Shown here: one piece after another, positions 18,153-26,686 of the stretch
Layout: each line of letters starts with the position of its first letter
How positions within the stretch are numbered: the stretch's first letter is position 1
NCBI GenBank assembly: GCA_016293495.1
Contig: JAEDED010000003.1
Location: forward strand, 1 to 64,000
Origin: Treponema sp.
GTDB lineage: Bacteria > Spirochaetota > Spirochaetia > Treponematales > Treponemataceae
Direction of reading: 5' to 3'
Length of the DNA: 64,000 nt
The notes under the pieces: generated by a model
The model's input: only the letters and a program-made list of their open reading frames with translations
Databases searched by the model: none
What the model was told of the DNA's origin: nothing
Program-made: the position numbers and the translations under genes

Positions 18153-20357
18153 ATGAATGATATTTATACTTTTATAAAACTCTTAAAAGAATATAGAATT
18201 GTAATTCCTGTTATGCAACGTTCTTATGCAGAAGGAAGAAATACAAAACACGCTGAAGATGTCCGTAAATCAATAATTGAGACAATTATAAATTCCGTAC
18301 AGCACAACAAACCGCTTTTTTTTGATTTTGTATATGGAAATATTAATAAAGAAGAGAAAAAATTCATTCCTTTTGATGGTCAACAACGATTAACAACTTT
18401 GTTTTTATTTCATAGATATGTATTTGAAAAATCTAATGAATCTTTAGAACTCTTACAAAAGTTTAGTTATGAAACACGCCCTTCTGCAAAAGAGTTTCTA
18501 GAAAAATTATGCCTTAATAATATTATCCCTTCTAAAGATGATTCTTTATCAGGTTTTATAATTAATCAAAACTGGTTCTTTGATGATTGGAAAAAAGATC
18601 CAACAATTTCCTCGATTCTGACTGTTTTAGATGAAATACATACTCAATTTCTTAAAACACAAGGGGTGGACTTCGTAAAAATTGTGCAAGCACTTAAGGA
18701 AACAGATTTAATTTCTTTTCATTTCGTAGATATGAAATTAAATCAATTACCAAACAATACATATGTAAAAATGAATGCAAGAGGTAAATCTTTGACTGGT
18801 TTTGAGAATTTCAAAGCAAGTTTAGAAGAATACTTAAAAAACACTGATAGTTCATTATATCAAGAATTTAAGAACAATATTGATTCTATATGGCTTGATT
18901 TTATGTTTTCTAAAACAAAACCAGACTTACCAGATTCTGTATTTATGTCTCTTTTTAACAGACATTTAATTAACATATGGAATTTAAACAAACAAATGAA
19001 TCCCGATATCGAGGAAAAAGCAATTTACGATAAAATCGATTCTGATCTAATTGCTTTCCCATCAATCGATACCTTTATTTCATGGTCAATTTACGAAAAA
19101 ATACTGAATACAGTATCCACAACAAAAACTATACAACCTATATTTAATTTCTTATCAACCGTGGCAAAATCTGTCAACTCAATTGAAAAGAACATGATCC
19201 CTTATCAAAAGTGGGACTTTTTAGGTTGTGATAAAAATGATCCATATCCAGCCAGAGTAAAATATTTTGCATTTCTTTTATATTTTGAAGATTCAGATTT
19301 TCAAGAGGCTTCCTTTTCAAATTGGATGCGTGTGGTTTTTAATATAATTGAAAATCAGACAATTGATAGTATGGATTCCTATTTATATGCTCTACGATTG
19401 TTTTCTGAATTAGGAGCGCATAGTCATAACATATATTCTTTCTTAGCAAATGATTCCAATATAATTGTATCTGGTTTTGCGAAAGAACAAGTGTCTGAAG
19501 AAAGAATAAAATCGAAAAAGATTCTTGAATCAAAAAGTTGGGAAGAAGCTATTTTTAAAGCAGAGCATTTTGAAATATTACTTGGAAAAATAAGCGTTCT
19601 TTTCCAATCTGGAGAAGAAACTTCTCTAGAGGTTTTTAATAATCGATACAAATTATTAAGAACCATGTATGAAAACAAAGATAATTACCACATTATTAAA
19701 GTTCTTATTTCTTATTATAAAGAACCTATTCCGAAAGAACGTATTTCATTAAAAAATACAAAAGAAAATATTAAACAATTGGTAACAAAAACTTTTTCTA
19801 ATGAATTTCAAAAAATACAATCAGATAAGATTAATCCTTCAATTAACTATTATTGGATAAAAGAATTAGCAACAACAAGACTTCTTAATATAAGTCGAAC
19901 TGATGGAAAGTTTGTAAGTAAATATGGAAATCGAGTTGTTTTGTGGGGTACTGCAGGTTGTGTATGGAAAGTCTTCGGTAACGACGTATGGGGAAATGTT
20001 CTATTAGGAGAAGAGAAAAGGAATATTTTTCTAAACAGTCTTAAATTGCCAAATGATTGCTTTGAAACCGATTACTCAAATAAGGAGTATATTTTTTACT
20101 CTGGCAGGGAAACATATTTTAAATATAATAATCATTACTTTTTATGGTGGACACATGACAGCAAAAAAGAATGCGATGTTTACATTATGACAAAAGAGTG
20201 GGATGATTATATAAAAAGAAATAAGAAATTAGATAAAAAAACAAATACAGATGCAGATAAATATCTTGCATTTAATGCAACAAACGAAATGATAAAAAAT
20301 CCTGAACTATTTGCTAAGGCATTAAGAAATCTTATTTCTGAATCAAAGAAATCATAA
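18153..20357 (+). CDS. Second DUF262 protein lacking a visible HNH motif
   Basis: A 734-residue protein with a DUF262 domain: IPVMQRSYAEGR (18-29) and PFDGQQRLTT (73-82). The C-terminal part contains a KTKP/NIW helical region, then an EERIKSKKIL segment, and an aromatic-rich C-terminal end (WWTHDSKKECDVYIM). No EHIxPQ-type HNH motif is seen, so it may act as the sensor or NTPase partner of the upstream HNH-bearing DUF262 protein. The ATG at 18153 is preferred over one at 18144 because AAGGAG at 18138-18143 has proper spacing only to the later one. Two-gene DUF262 operons recur in defence islands, but this pairing is not well characterised. Confidence 0.85.
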   Translation: MNDIYTFIKLLKEYRIVIPVMQRSYAEGRNTKHAEDVRKSIIETIINSVQHNKPLFFDFVYGNINKEEKKFIPFDGQQRLTTLFLFHRYVFEKSNESLELLQKFSYETRPSAKEFLEKLCLNNIIPSKDDSLSGFIINQNWFFDDWKKDPTISSILTVLDEIHTQFLKTQGVDFVKIVQALKETDLISFHFVDMKLNQLPNNTYVKMNARGKSLTGFENFKASLEEYLKNTDSSLYQEFKNNIDSIWLDFMFSKTKPDLPDSVFMSLFNRHLINIWNLNKQMNPDIEEKAIYDKIDSDLIAFPSIDTFISWSIYEKILNTVSTTKTIQPIFNFLSTVAKSVNSIEKNMIPYQKWDFLGCDKNDPYPARVKYFAFLLYFEDSDFQEASFSNWMRVVFNIIENQTIDSMDSYLYALRLFSELGAHSHNIYSFLANDSNIIVSGFAKEQVSEERIKSKKILESKSWEEAIFKAEHFEILLGKISVLFQSGEETSLEVFNNRYKLLRTMYENKDNYHIIKVLISYYKEPIPKERISLKNTKENIKQLVTKTFSNEFQKIQSDKINPSINYYWIKELATTRLLNISRTDGKFVSKYGNRVVLWGTAGCVWKVFGNDVWGNVLLGEEKRNIFLNSLKLPNDCFETDYSNKEYIFYSGRETYFKYNNHYFLWWTHDSKKECDVYIMTKEWDDYIKRNKKLDKKTNTDADKYLAFNATNEMIKNPELFAKALRNLISESKKS

Positions 20358-20363
20358 GCGCAT

Positions 20364-21050
20364 TTATTTTGTTTCTATCGGATCCCCGCAGAACTCTTTT
20401 CTCCTGCACCCCTTGCAATGCGCACCCATCCAGACGCTGTCGAATTGTTCGGCAGCGTTTTTTATGAAGTCGCGGTTGGTGCTGAGGATGCCGGCTTCGA
20501 AATTTCGGGTGTTTTCACCTTTCATGCCGAGACCGGCGCCGGTTAGGTTGGCTGAGCCTACATAGGCGGCTTTTAAATCGAAAACGATGATTTTGAAATG
20601 AACTCTTGGACAGAGTACACGTTCCATACCTTCGATTAGGGCGGGGGATTTGTCAAAATCCTGACGAAAGGCGGGACCTGGTTCTTTTGCATGAATCAGG
20701 CGAATTTCTACTCCGTGTTTGGCAAGGTCTGAAAGGACTTCAAGCAGTGGCTTGGTTCCTCGACCGTCTTTTACGTATAGGTCTTTAATATCGGCGGTTC
20801 CAATCCAGAGTGTTTTCTTTACGGTTTTTATGCGTTCGATTACCTGGTCGTAATGAGCTTCGTTGGAGATGTACGTAAATTCTGAAGTTGCGGAAGCGGG
20901 AGATTTTAAGGGGGTATCCCCCTTAGGCGAAGGGGTAGCGTAAAACCGCTTGCGGGCTGGAGCGTGGGGAAGGCTTTCCCCTCCTGCTTTTTTTGTCGCC
21001 GGTTTCTTCGCTGCAGATTTCTTTTCTGTTGTCCTTTTTCTTCCAAACAT
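20364..21050 (-). CDS. Phospholipase D-like (single HKD) nuclease-type protein
   Basis: A 228-residue protein with one HKD motif (H151, K153, D158 in VHFKIIVFD) followed by YVGSANLTGAG, typical of PLD-superfamily nucleases that work as dimers. A Cys cluster (CKGCRRKEFC, 213-222) may bind a metal. The first 23 residues are Lys/Thr/Ala-rich. Residues about 24-50 are encoded by a multi-hairpin repeat and are probably a passive linker. It is convergent with the DUF262 pair, 7 bases away, so the link to defence is possible but not shown. Its higher GC than the DUF262 genes suggests a separate origin. Confidence 0.85.
   Translation of the reverse strand: MFGRKRTTEKKSAAKKPATKKAGGESLPHAPARKRFYATPSPKGDTPLKSPASATSEFTYISNEAHYDQVIERIKTVKKTLWIGTADIKDLYVKDGRGTKPLLEVLSDLAKHGVEIRLIHAKEPGPAFRQDFDKSPALIEGMERVLCPRVHFKIIVFDLKAAYVGSANLTGAGLGMKGENTRNFEAGILSTNRDFIKNAAEQFDSVWMGAHCKGCRRKEFCGDPIETK
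20908..20981. repeat. Multi-hairpin palindromic repeat inserted in frame in the PLD gene
   Basis: Three perfect small hairpins in 74 bases: AAGGGGG/CCCCCTT (20908-20924), CCGC/GCGG (20946-20955) and GGGGAA/TTCCCC (20966-20981). The reading frame stays open through the block. It is similar in style, not in sequence, to the hsdR insert at 2121, and reminiscent of palindromic elements within Rickettsia ORFs. Confidence 0.65.
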
Positions 21051-21070
21051 TGTGGCCTCTATTATAACAT

Positions 21071-21343
21071 TTAAGTATTAGAGCTTTCTATAATTGTTTT
21101 GCTCAGAGACTTTACAAGTTTTGGAATGCTTTGGAGCTGACATTTTTGCTTAAGGTACTGGCTCTTATACTTTTCTATCAGGCTATCTCGCTCAGAATGC
21201 AATGTCTCTATTTGAGTTTCAAGTTCGGTTTGTTTTTGGGCAAGAGTTGTAAGACATTCTGTTTTGTTTGTGTATTGTGAGCCCATTTTCTTCTTGAGAT
21301 TTGCCTGGATAAGTGTGGTCCTTCCCCCAAATATTGTAACCAC
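21071..21343 (-). pseudogene. Coiled-coil protein truncated at its 5' end by IS copy 2
   Basis: Ninety residues in frame, but the first six codons lie within the left inverted repeat of the IS remnant at 21325, so the true N terminus is gone. The rest is a heptad-rich coiled coil (ECLTTLAQKQTELETQIETL, split from SERDSLIEKYKSQYL). The family is not recognised; it may be the tail of a DNA-binding or structural protein. It lies 20 bases upstream of the PLD gene on the same strand. Confidence 0.6.
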
Positions 21344-21864
21344 TTGAAAGGAGAGTTTTTCTACCGATAAACTAAAAGAAGGTAGAAAAATGAAGAAAAG
21401 ATTCTCCGAAGAACAAATTGTAAAAATGATTCAGGAACACAAACAGGGAAAAAGTGTTTCTGAAATCAGCCGCGAGTATGGCGTTGCCGAACAGACATTT
21501 TATAAGCATTGCTAATAAACGGGCCCTTAAGAATCTTACTGTGATAGATCCAGTTTCTAAGGTTGCTCCAAGAATTGTCCCAGCACTTTCTATGCAGGGT
21601 GAAGGTGTTGCAGAAGTTCTGGATGAAATCTGGCACGAAGAAAAATTCAAGTTTCTTCAGACAGATAATGGTCCTGAATTTAGAAGTTCTGCAGTTCAAA
21701 CATGGTGCATATCTGTCAGAGGCTAAACAAATAATTGAATCCTGGCGGATAGATTACAACGAAAATCGCCCGCAGAAAGGATTAAAAGAATTGACACCAA
21801 GTCAATTCAAATCTAAATTAAAAGGTATGAAAAACTCTCCTTGAATTTGGTCGAATTTTTGGGG
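21325..21864 (+). mobile_element. IS3-family (IS407-like) remnant, copy 2
   Basis: Same terminal repeats and nearly the same sequence as copy 1, with the same orfA-orfB deletion, plus a further deletion of about 120 bases that removes the catalytic Glu region (junction GGTGCAT-ATCTGTC near 21708-21715). Truncated OrfA lies at 21390-21515, the integrase core piece ends in a stop at 21726, and the C-terminal signature (YNENRPQKGLKELTP) continues in another frame to 21844. It is derived from a copy-1-like form. Confidence 0.9.
21390..21515 (+). pseudogene. Truncated IS3-family OrfA, copy 2
   Basis: Same 41-residue product as at 15628, ending at the same deletion junction. It is not functional as a transposase. 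Confidence 0.85.
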
Positions 21865-21882
21865 ATAAGAAATAATTCAAAT

Positions 21883-21972
21883 ATGATATTTCCTTTTATT
21901 GTTTTTTTAGTAATTGGAATAATTCTATGTGTGAAATTTGCAAAATGGATTGCAGATAAACTCAGTGAATAG
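21883..21972 (+). CDS. Small single-membrane-segment peptide, possibly the end of a cut gene
   Basis: ATG to TAG gives 29 residues: one hydrophobic segment (FPFIVFLVIGIILCV) followed by KFAKWIADKLSE. The frame is open leftward into the IS end, so it may be the 3' end of a gene cut by the IS rather than a complete small protein. It is followed 7 bases later by a good terminator. Confidence 0.35.
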   Translation: MIFPFIVFLVIGIILCVKFAKWIADKLSE

Positions 21973-21979
21973 ATTTTAT

Positions 21980-22002
21980 GGCGGGTCAAGCCCGCCTTTT
22001 TT
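21980..22002 (+). terminator. Rho-independent terminator
   Basis: Stem GGCGGG/CCCGCC with loop TCAAG, then six T residues (21997-22002). It separates the cut fragment from the toxin-antitoxin promoter. Confidence 0.85.
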
Positions 22003-22065
22003 ATAATAGATTTTTCCATTAAAAGTAGTATAATATAAGCGGATATCATTTATCGGAGGTATCAT

Positions 22066-22269
22066 ATGCCATATGAAGTAGTTGCTGAAAAATTAAAGAC
22101 TGTTCCCGAGTGTTATATGGAAGAAGTCTCAGAGTTTTTGGATTTTCTGCTTTTCAGAAATCGCGAAGAATCCTCGAAGAATGGAATTGATGAAGCTATC
22201 GCTGAAGTAGAACGTGGTGAAGTAGAAGTTTTTCATTCATTTGATGAATTTAAGGCGGCAATGGATTGA
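22066..22269 (+). CDS. Antitoxin of a YafQ-type toxin-antitoxin pair
   Basis: A 67-residue protein. Its first half (PYEVVAEKLKTVPECYMEEV) resembles DUF2281/VapB-like and RelB-like small antitoxins; the C-terminal half is acidic (EAIAEVERGEVEVFHSFDEF), as expected for a toxin-binding tail. A TATAAT box and a strong GGAGG site lie upstream. Its stop overlaps the TTG start of the toxin by 4 bases. The assignment rests largely on the toxin beside it. Confidence 0.8.
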   Translation: MPYEVVAEKLKTVPECYMEEVSEFLDFLLFRNREESSKNGIDEAIAEVERGEVEVFHSFDEFKAAMD

Positions 22270-22568
22270 AAAGCGAACTTCATACAGCAAAATCATTTCG
22301 CAAAGACTATAAGAAACTCTCAAAATCAGAAATTGCAGACACTGATGTAGTAATCAAAAAGCTCTTAAACAATGAAAACCTTGATGTCAGTTATAATGAC
22401 CATGACTTACATGGAAATTATGACGGTTACAAGGAGTGTCATGTCAGACCAGATTTGCTTTTGGTATATAAGCGTCTGGAAACAGGTGAACTGCTTGTAA
22501 TTACACTCTATCGAATCAGTTCCCATACGAATATCTTTGATATAAATAAAAGCCAAAAGAAGAAATAA
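22266..22568 (+). CDS. YafQ-family (RelE superfamily) mRNA interferase toxin
   Basis: A 100-residue protein with the YafQ pattern: an N-terminal SFRKDYKKLSK, then YNDHDLHGNYDGYKECHVRP and DLLLVYK, the counterparts of the DH.L.G.W.GYRDCHI..DWLLIYK line in YafQ. YafQ cleaves mRNA on the ribosome. It uses a TTG start within the antitoxin stop. Two bases after its stop the attC site begins, which is the standard gene-cassette layout; TA pairs are common in chromosomal integrons, where they stabilise arrays. Confidence 0.88.
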   Translation: MKSELHTAKSFRKDYKKLSKSEIADTDVVIKKLLNNENLDVSYNDHDLHGNYDGYKECHVRPDLLLVYKRLETGELLVITLYRISSHTNIFDINKSQKKK

Positions 22569-22569
22569 A

Positions 22570-22635
22570 ACCTAACAAGTAGCTCAAAGCCGACAACACG
22601 GTCAAGCCGCGTTGCGGTTTAAATGCATGTTAGGC
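22570..22635 (+). other. Integron attC recombination site 1
   Basis: Outer core sites ACCTAAC (22570-22576, RYYYAAC) and GTTAGGC (22629-22635, GTTRRRY) fully match the integron consensus. Inside, AAAGCCG pairs with CGGTTT leaving one extrahelical G, and a terminal hairpin has arms AACACGG/CCGCGTT around TCAAG. The site starts 2 bases after the toxin stop codon. It closely resembles the site at 29754. Confidence 0.85.
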
Positions 22636-23002
22636 GGACGCCCGCACTGGGGCGCTGGGTTTTAAAGTATAAAAATTCCTTGGTAAAAGTAAAAATCAAC
22701 AGTACGCCCTTTACGGGCTAAAAGAAAAACCCTTGTAAACGAAAAATAAAGGAAAAAGGAATATTTTGAGAGCAAGTCAAGCTTGCTCTCAAAATGAATT
22801 GAACATAGAAATTAAAAAATCCCCTGTCGGAGCTGGCTTTGCAGGCGAAGGGGATTTGATTCTTAGTTTAGGCTTGCTTCTGTTTGCAACCAGATTAGCA
22901 GCCGTGAATTAATAATGAATTAATTTTATGTCGCAGTTTCAAGTCACTGCAGAACTGATATTTGAGTACAAAGTGTTTTTACGCTACTGCAAGAAGTTGT
23001 AC
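22636..23002. other. Gene-free stretch after attC site 1
   Basis: No supported gene. It holds a perfect 14-bp stem hairpin (ATTTTGAGAGCAAG/CTTGCTCTCAAAAT, 22763-22795, loop TCAAG), a small GCCC/GGGC hairpin near 22705, and the terminator of the HU-like gene (22811-22857). The role of the first hairpin is unknown. Confidence 0.6.
22811..22857 (-). terminator. Terminator of the HU-like gene
   Basis: On the minus strand, AAATCCCC and GGGGATTT form an 8-bp stem with a 25-base loop, followed by a T-run. It lies about 145 bases after the HU-like stop. Confidence 0.55.
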
Positions 23003-23377
23003 CTACTTCCTTGTGTAGCTCACATCAGACAGCTCTTTCTTAAGCTCGGCACTTGGGGTAAAGAGAACACGCAGGTTCTTAATATCATTCGAACTTACGT
23101 CCTCTGCCTTTTCATGCCCTACAGAACTGAATGAAAGCTTAAATATTCCAAACTTATTCAGTCTGATGCGGTTGGAACTTTTCAGGTATTGCGGCATCTT
23201 ATCCAAGAAACTCTCGATAACAGCTACAATATCTGCCGGAGTCAGCGTGCAGGACTTGGAAATTTCCTTTGCCAATGCATTGACATCGATTTCCTCGCCG
23301 TACTCAGCCGACGCATAATACTTAGAATCCGCCTCTCTGTTGAGTGGGTTCTGTCTTTTTGTTACAGAATACATCAT
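23003..23377 (-). CDS. HU-like DNA-binding protein
   Basis: A 124-residue protein with the HU/IHF-like fold pattern: helical N-terminal half (VNALAKEISKSCTLTPADIVAVIESFLDKM, split), then the beta segment RIRLNKFGIFKLSF and RVLFTPSAELKKEL. It has a longer N terminus than classical HU (about 90 residues), like the HU-related proteins of Bacteroidetes and treponemes. A perfect GGAGGGT sits 7 bases before the ATG. It lies between the two attC sites on the opposite strand to the other cassette genes; it may be an ordinary nucleoid protein caught in the array or a passenger. Confidence 0.8.
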   Translation of the reverse strand: MMYSVTKRQNPLNREADSKYYASAEYGEEIDVNALAKEISKSCTLTPADIVAVIESFLDKMPQYLKSSNRIRLNKFGIFKLSFSSVGHEKAEDVSSNDIKNLRVLFTPSAELKKELSDVSYTRK

Positions 23378-23668
23378 ATAATGTACCCTCCATGATTAAA
23401 CTACTTTTGAAGTACCGTATAAGCACCTCCGCTAGCGATTTTTTTCTCTGGGAACTCCGACGGAGCCCATATCTTCGGCCGAAAGATACGCTTTAAAAAT
23501 AATAAATTCAGGTGGCTGTCGGCAAGTCTTTTTCCGAAAATTTTAAGGAATTTGCCGTAAAATTCTCAGTGAGTTTTGGTCAAAAAATCACTGACTTTTT
23601 AAAATTTCTCACTGAGAATTTTGTCTTTTGCCAAAATGTTCTTTTGATATAGAAAAAGAGCGTTTAAA
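23378..23668. other. Structured gene-free stretch upstream of the methyltransferase
   Basis: No gene is seen. It is full of inverted repeats: CTCCG/CGGAG near 23446, TATCTT/AAGATA near 23470, CGGCAA/TTGCCG enclosing 23525-23550, and a perfect 15-bp pair (AAAATTCTCAGTGAG at 23559-23573, CTCACTGAGAATTTT at 23608-23622) with a further small inverted repeat (GTCA/TGAC) in its loop. It could be a mosaic repeat block, a terminator cluster, or a regulatory RNA region. Confidence 0.6.
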
Positions 23669-25128
23669 GTGACATCTTTATTAGTTTTTCCTTCTCCAGA
23701 AACCATTATTTATATTCCTTTCTTCCATATAATTAGAAGCTACTATCTTCCAAACAATACACCTTTCAATATAGCACAAAAAACGCTCCTTTAAAATATC
23801 AATTTACTTTTATAGATTTGTTTGCTGGTCTAGGTGGTTTTCACCTTGCAATGGAAAAACTTGGCGGAAAATGTGTATTTGCAAGTGAACTAAAAGAAGA
23901 TTTACGCATACTTTATAAAGAAAACTATGGAATAGACTGTTTTGGAGATATAAACACAGTAGATATTGAGAACGATATTCCAAAAAACTTTGATATGCTT
24001 TGTGCAGGATTTCCATGTCAGCCTTTTTCAAAGGCTGGAAAACAGCAAGGTTTCAATGATGAAAAAGACAGAGGCAATTTGTTTTGGAAGATAATGGAAA
24101 TATTAAAAGCCAAAACCCCTGAATATATCCTGCTTGAAAATGTTCAAAATCTTCAAACACATGATAACGGTAATACTTGGGAAGTTATCAGAACACATCT
24201 TAAAACCTTGTATGATGTAGACTGCGATATAATATCTCCTCATAACTTCGGAATACCGCAACATCGTAAACGTATCTATATAGTAGGTCGTTTATGGGAT
24301 AAAGGCGGGTTAAAGGATTTTCATTTTCCTCCACACGAAGAAAAAGTTGAATGTAATATAAAGCAAATTATTACAGAAGACGATAACAGTGACTTTATGT
24401 CGCTTCGAGAGCAAACAAGAAAGCATTTGAAAGCTTGGCAAGATTTCTTAGATTTACTTACAAAAAATAAAATTCCGATTCCGTCGTTCCCTATTTGGGC
24501 TATGGAATGGGGAGCAAACTATAATTATGAAAAAACTCCACCATGTCGCCAACATAAAAAAACACTTGAAGGGAAGAGAGGTAAATTTGGAGTTCCTTTA
24601 CAAGGCTCCTTTGACGATATGTTTCTTCAACTTCCTATTTATGCTCAAGCAGTTATGAAACCGAATGAAGAGTTCCCCGACTGGAAAAAAAACTTCATAA
24701 AATGGAATCGAGATTTTTATAATGCCCATAAAGATGTATTAGACTCATGGCTTCCAAAGATTCAGAGGTCAGGTTTTGAAAACAGCCATCAGAAATTCGA
24801 ATGGAACTGTGGCATCGATAAAAATGCAAAACCTACTCTTGAAGATAAGATAGTACAGTTTAGACCATCAGGAATCCGTGTAAAACTTCCCACCTATTCT
24901 CCTGCCCTTGTATTGACAACAACACAAATACCTATTTTCCCATGGATAAAAACACCTGATGGGAAGCAAGGAAGATATATGACAAAAAAAGAAGCTGCAA
25001 GACTTCAAGGCATGGAAGAACTTAAAAATGTACCCAATACAATTTCGGAAGCCTTTAGAGCTTTTGGAAATGCTGTAAATGTCGAAGTCGTAAGACGAGT
25101 TGCAGAGAATCTTTTGGAGATAAAATAA
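23668..25128 (+). CDS. C5-cytosine DNA methyltransferase; start codon unclear
   Basis: It methylates cytosine at C5 in a DNA target and protects it from the partner nuclease. Motif I is FIDLFAGLGGFHLA, motif IV AGFPCQPFS with the catalytic Cys, motif VI LLENVQNL, motif VIII PQHRKRIYIVG, and the late motifs LQGMEEL and FRAFGNAVN. The frame is open from 23668, but no ATG or GTG occurs before motif I; a TTG at 23818 would cut motif I in half, so the true start must be upstream (a rare codon, or a lost 5' end). No ribosome binding site is visible. Its stop overlaps the next ATG by one base. The exact left end is uncertain. Confidence 0.85.
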
Positions 25129-26684
25129 TGGCAAACGAAGAATTGGATATAAGACCTGAGGCTGGTATTTTAGGAGTATTCTCACGACTAAGCTATAAAG
25201 CTTGGTATGCAATCGCAGAATTTGTAGATAACTCAACACAGTCTTTTTTCTCAAACGAAACTAAATTAAGGAAAGAAAAAATAAATCAAGTTCATGTACA
25301 AATCAAATATTTTCCTAATGAAAATGAACTTATAATAACTGATGACGCTTACGGCATGGAAATTGAGGATTTTAAAAGAGCTGTAAAACTAGATTCAAAA
25401 TCAGATCATCCTGATACTCGAAATGAATTTGGTATGGGATTAAAAACTGCTGCTTCTTGGTTTGGTGAAATATGGTCTGTTGAATCGACTCAGTTAAATT
25501 CAGAAAATAAGTATTATACAGAAGTTAATATTCCTCTTTTACGAGAAAAAAAAATTAACTCCGTAAAAATACAAAAACAAAAGTGTTCTAAAAATGAGCA
25601 TGGTACAACTGTACATATAAAGGAGTTGACAAAGCAAATATCGCCAAAAACTCATGCAAAAATTTGTACACTGCTAGAGAGTATGTATAGACGAGATTTG
25701 GAAAGTGGAAAAGTTACTATAGAATTTATAACAGGGAATAATAGTAAATCACTTTCTTTTACACCATACGAACCTTTATCTTATAAAGACAAGGTATGGA
25801 AAAAAAACATAGACTTCACTTTTGAATTTAAAAGAAAAAGCTATAAAGTAAAAGGATTCGTTGGGATTTTAAAAGACCGAAAGGCAGGCGGGAAAAGTGG
25901 ATTTGCAAATGCAGGATTTGCATTGTTTAGGAGAAATCGAGTAATTATTGGTGGAGAGGGGCAAAACTATAAACCGACAGAAATCTTTGGAGAAGCACAA
26001 AGTACAATATCCCATAAATTATATGGAGAAATTGATTTAGATGACTTTCCTGTAAACCAAGCAAAAGATGGTTTTGTTTGGGACAATGGACTTGAAGATG
26101 AATTCTTAAAATCCTTAAAACCTCGAATAAAAGATATGATTTCTTTAGCATCAAAGACAGTCCAAGAACGAAATGATGAAAACATGCTTTCAAAAGAAAC
26201 TTCAAATATTACTCTAGAGAAAGTCCAGCCTTACGCAGAGAAAATTTCTGAAGTTAACTTAAATAATGTTGATATAAGTTCTCTTAAAACAAAAAATGTT
26301 GCACAAGACTTATTTGATGAATATATCACAGAAACAAACAAAGAAGAAAAGATAAGTGATTCTGTGAGAGCCTATGAAATAAAAATGAGTCAAGTCCAAA
26401 AAACAGTTTTCAAAATTTCATGGAAAGAAGCTGATTCAAAAAATTGGATAGATGTTAGAAGTGATACTGACGATGCAGTTGAGCTATATATAAATATAAA
26501 TCATCAGTTTTTTAAGCCATTTTCCAAGAATCCTGATTTTCAAATTGTAATTGAAAAATTTGTAATCGCATTTATGGCTGCAGAAAAAAAAGCAAAATTA
26601 GCAAGTTCTGACGGAAAAATTCCATCTAATGCTATACGGAATCTATTAAATGATTTTTTATCTTTGATTGATACAGGTGTGTAA
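25128..26684 (+). CDS. MORC-like GHKL ATPase of an R-M associated system
   Basis: A 518-residue protein with the GHKL ATP-binding motifs in order: N box EFVDN (31-35), G1 DDAYGM (72-77) and G2 NEFGMGLK (99-106), as in Hsp90/MORC/MutL ATPases, followed by an S5-like domain and a C-terminal region. Comparative genomics has linked bacterial MORC-type ATPases to operons with a Z1 ATPase, a PD-(D/E)XK nuclease and a C5 methylase, which is exactly the set here. It probably acts as an ATP-driven clamp or switch on DNA. It overlaps the methyltransferase stop by one base and lies 2 bases before the Z1 gene. Confidence 0.88.
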   Translation: MANEELDIRPEAGILGVFSRLSYKAWYAIAEFVDNSTQSFFSNETKLRKEKINQVHVQIKYFPNENELIITDDAYGMEIEDFKRAVKLDSKSDHPDTRNEFGMGLKTAASWFGEIWSVESTQLNSENKYYTEVNIPLLREKKINSVKIQKQKCSKNEHGTTVHIKELTKQISPKTHAKICTLLESMYRRDLESGKVTIEFITGNNSKSLSFTPYEPLSYKDKVWKKNIDFTFEFKRKSYKVKGFVGILKDRKAGGKSGFANAGFALFRRNRVIIGGEGQNYKPTEIFGEAQSTISHKLYGEIDLDDFPVNQAKDGFVWDNGLEDEFLKSLKPRIKDMISLASKTVQERNDENMLSKETSNITLEKVQPYAEKISEVNLNNVDISSLKTKNVAQDLFDEYITETNKEEKISDSVRAYEIKMSQVQKTVFKISWKEADSKNWIDVRSDTDDAVELYININHQFFKPFSKNPDFQIVIEKFVIAFMAAEKKAKLASSDGKIPSNAIRNLLNDFLSLIDTGV

Positions 26685-26686
26685 TT

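Noticed and set aside
23818..25128. TTG at 23818 as the start of the C5 methyltransferase
   Set aside because: It would delete FID from motif I (FIDLFAGLGG), which binds SAM; the frame is open upstream, so the true start must lie there.
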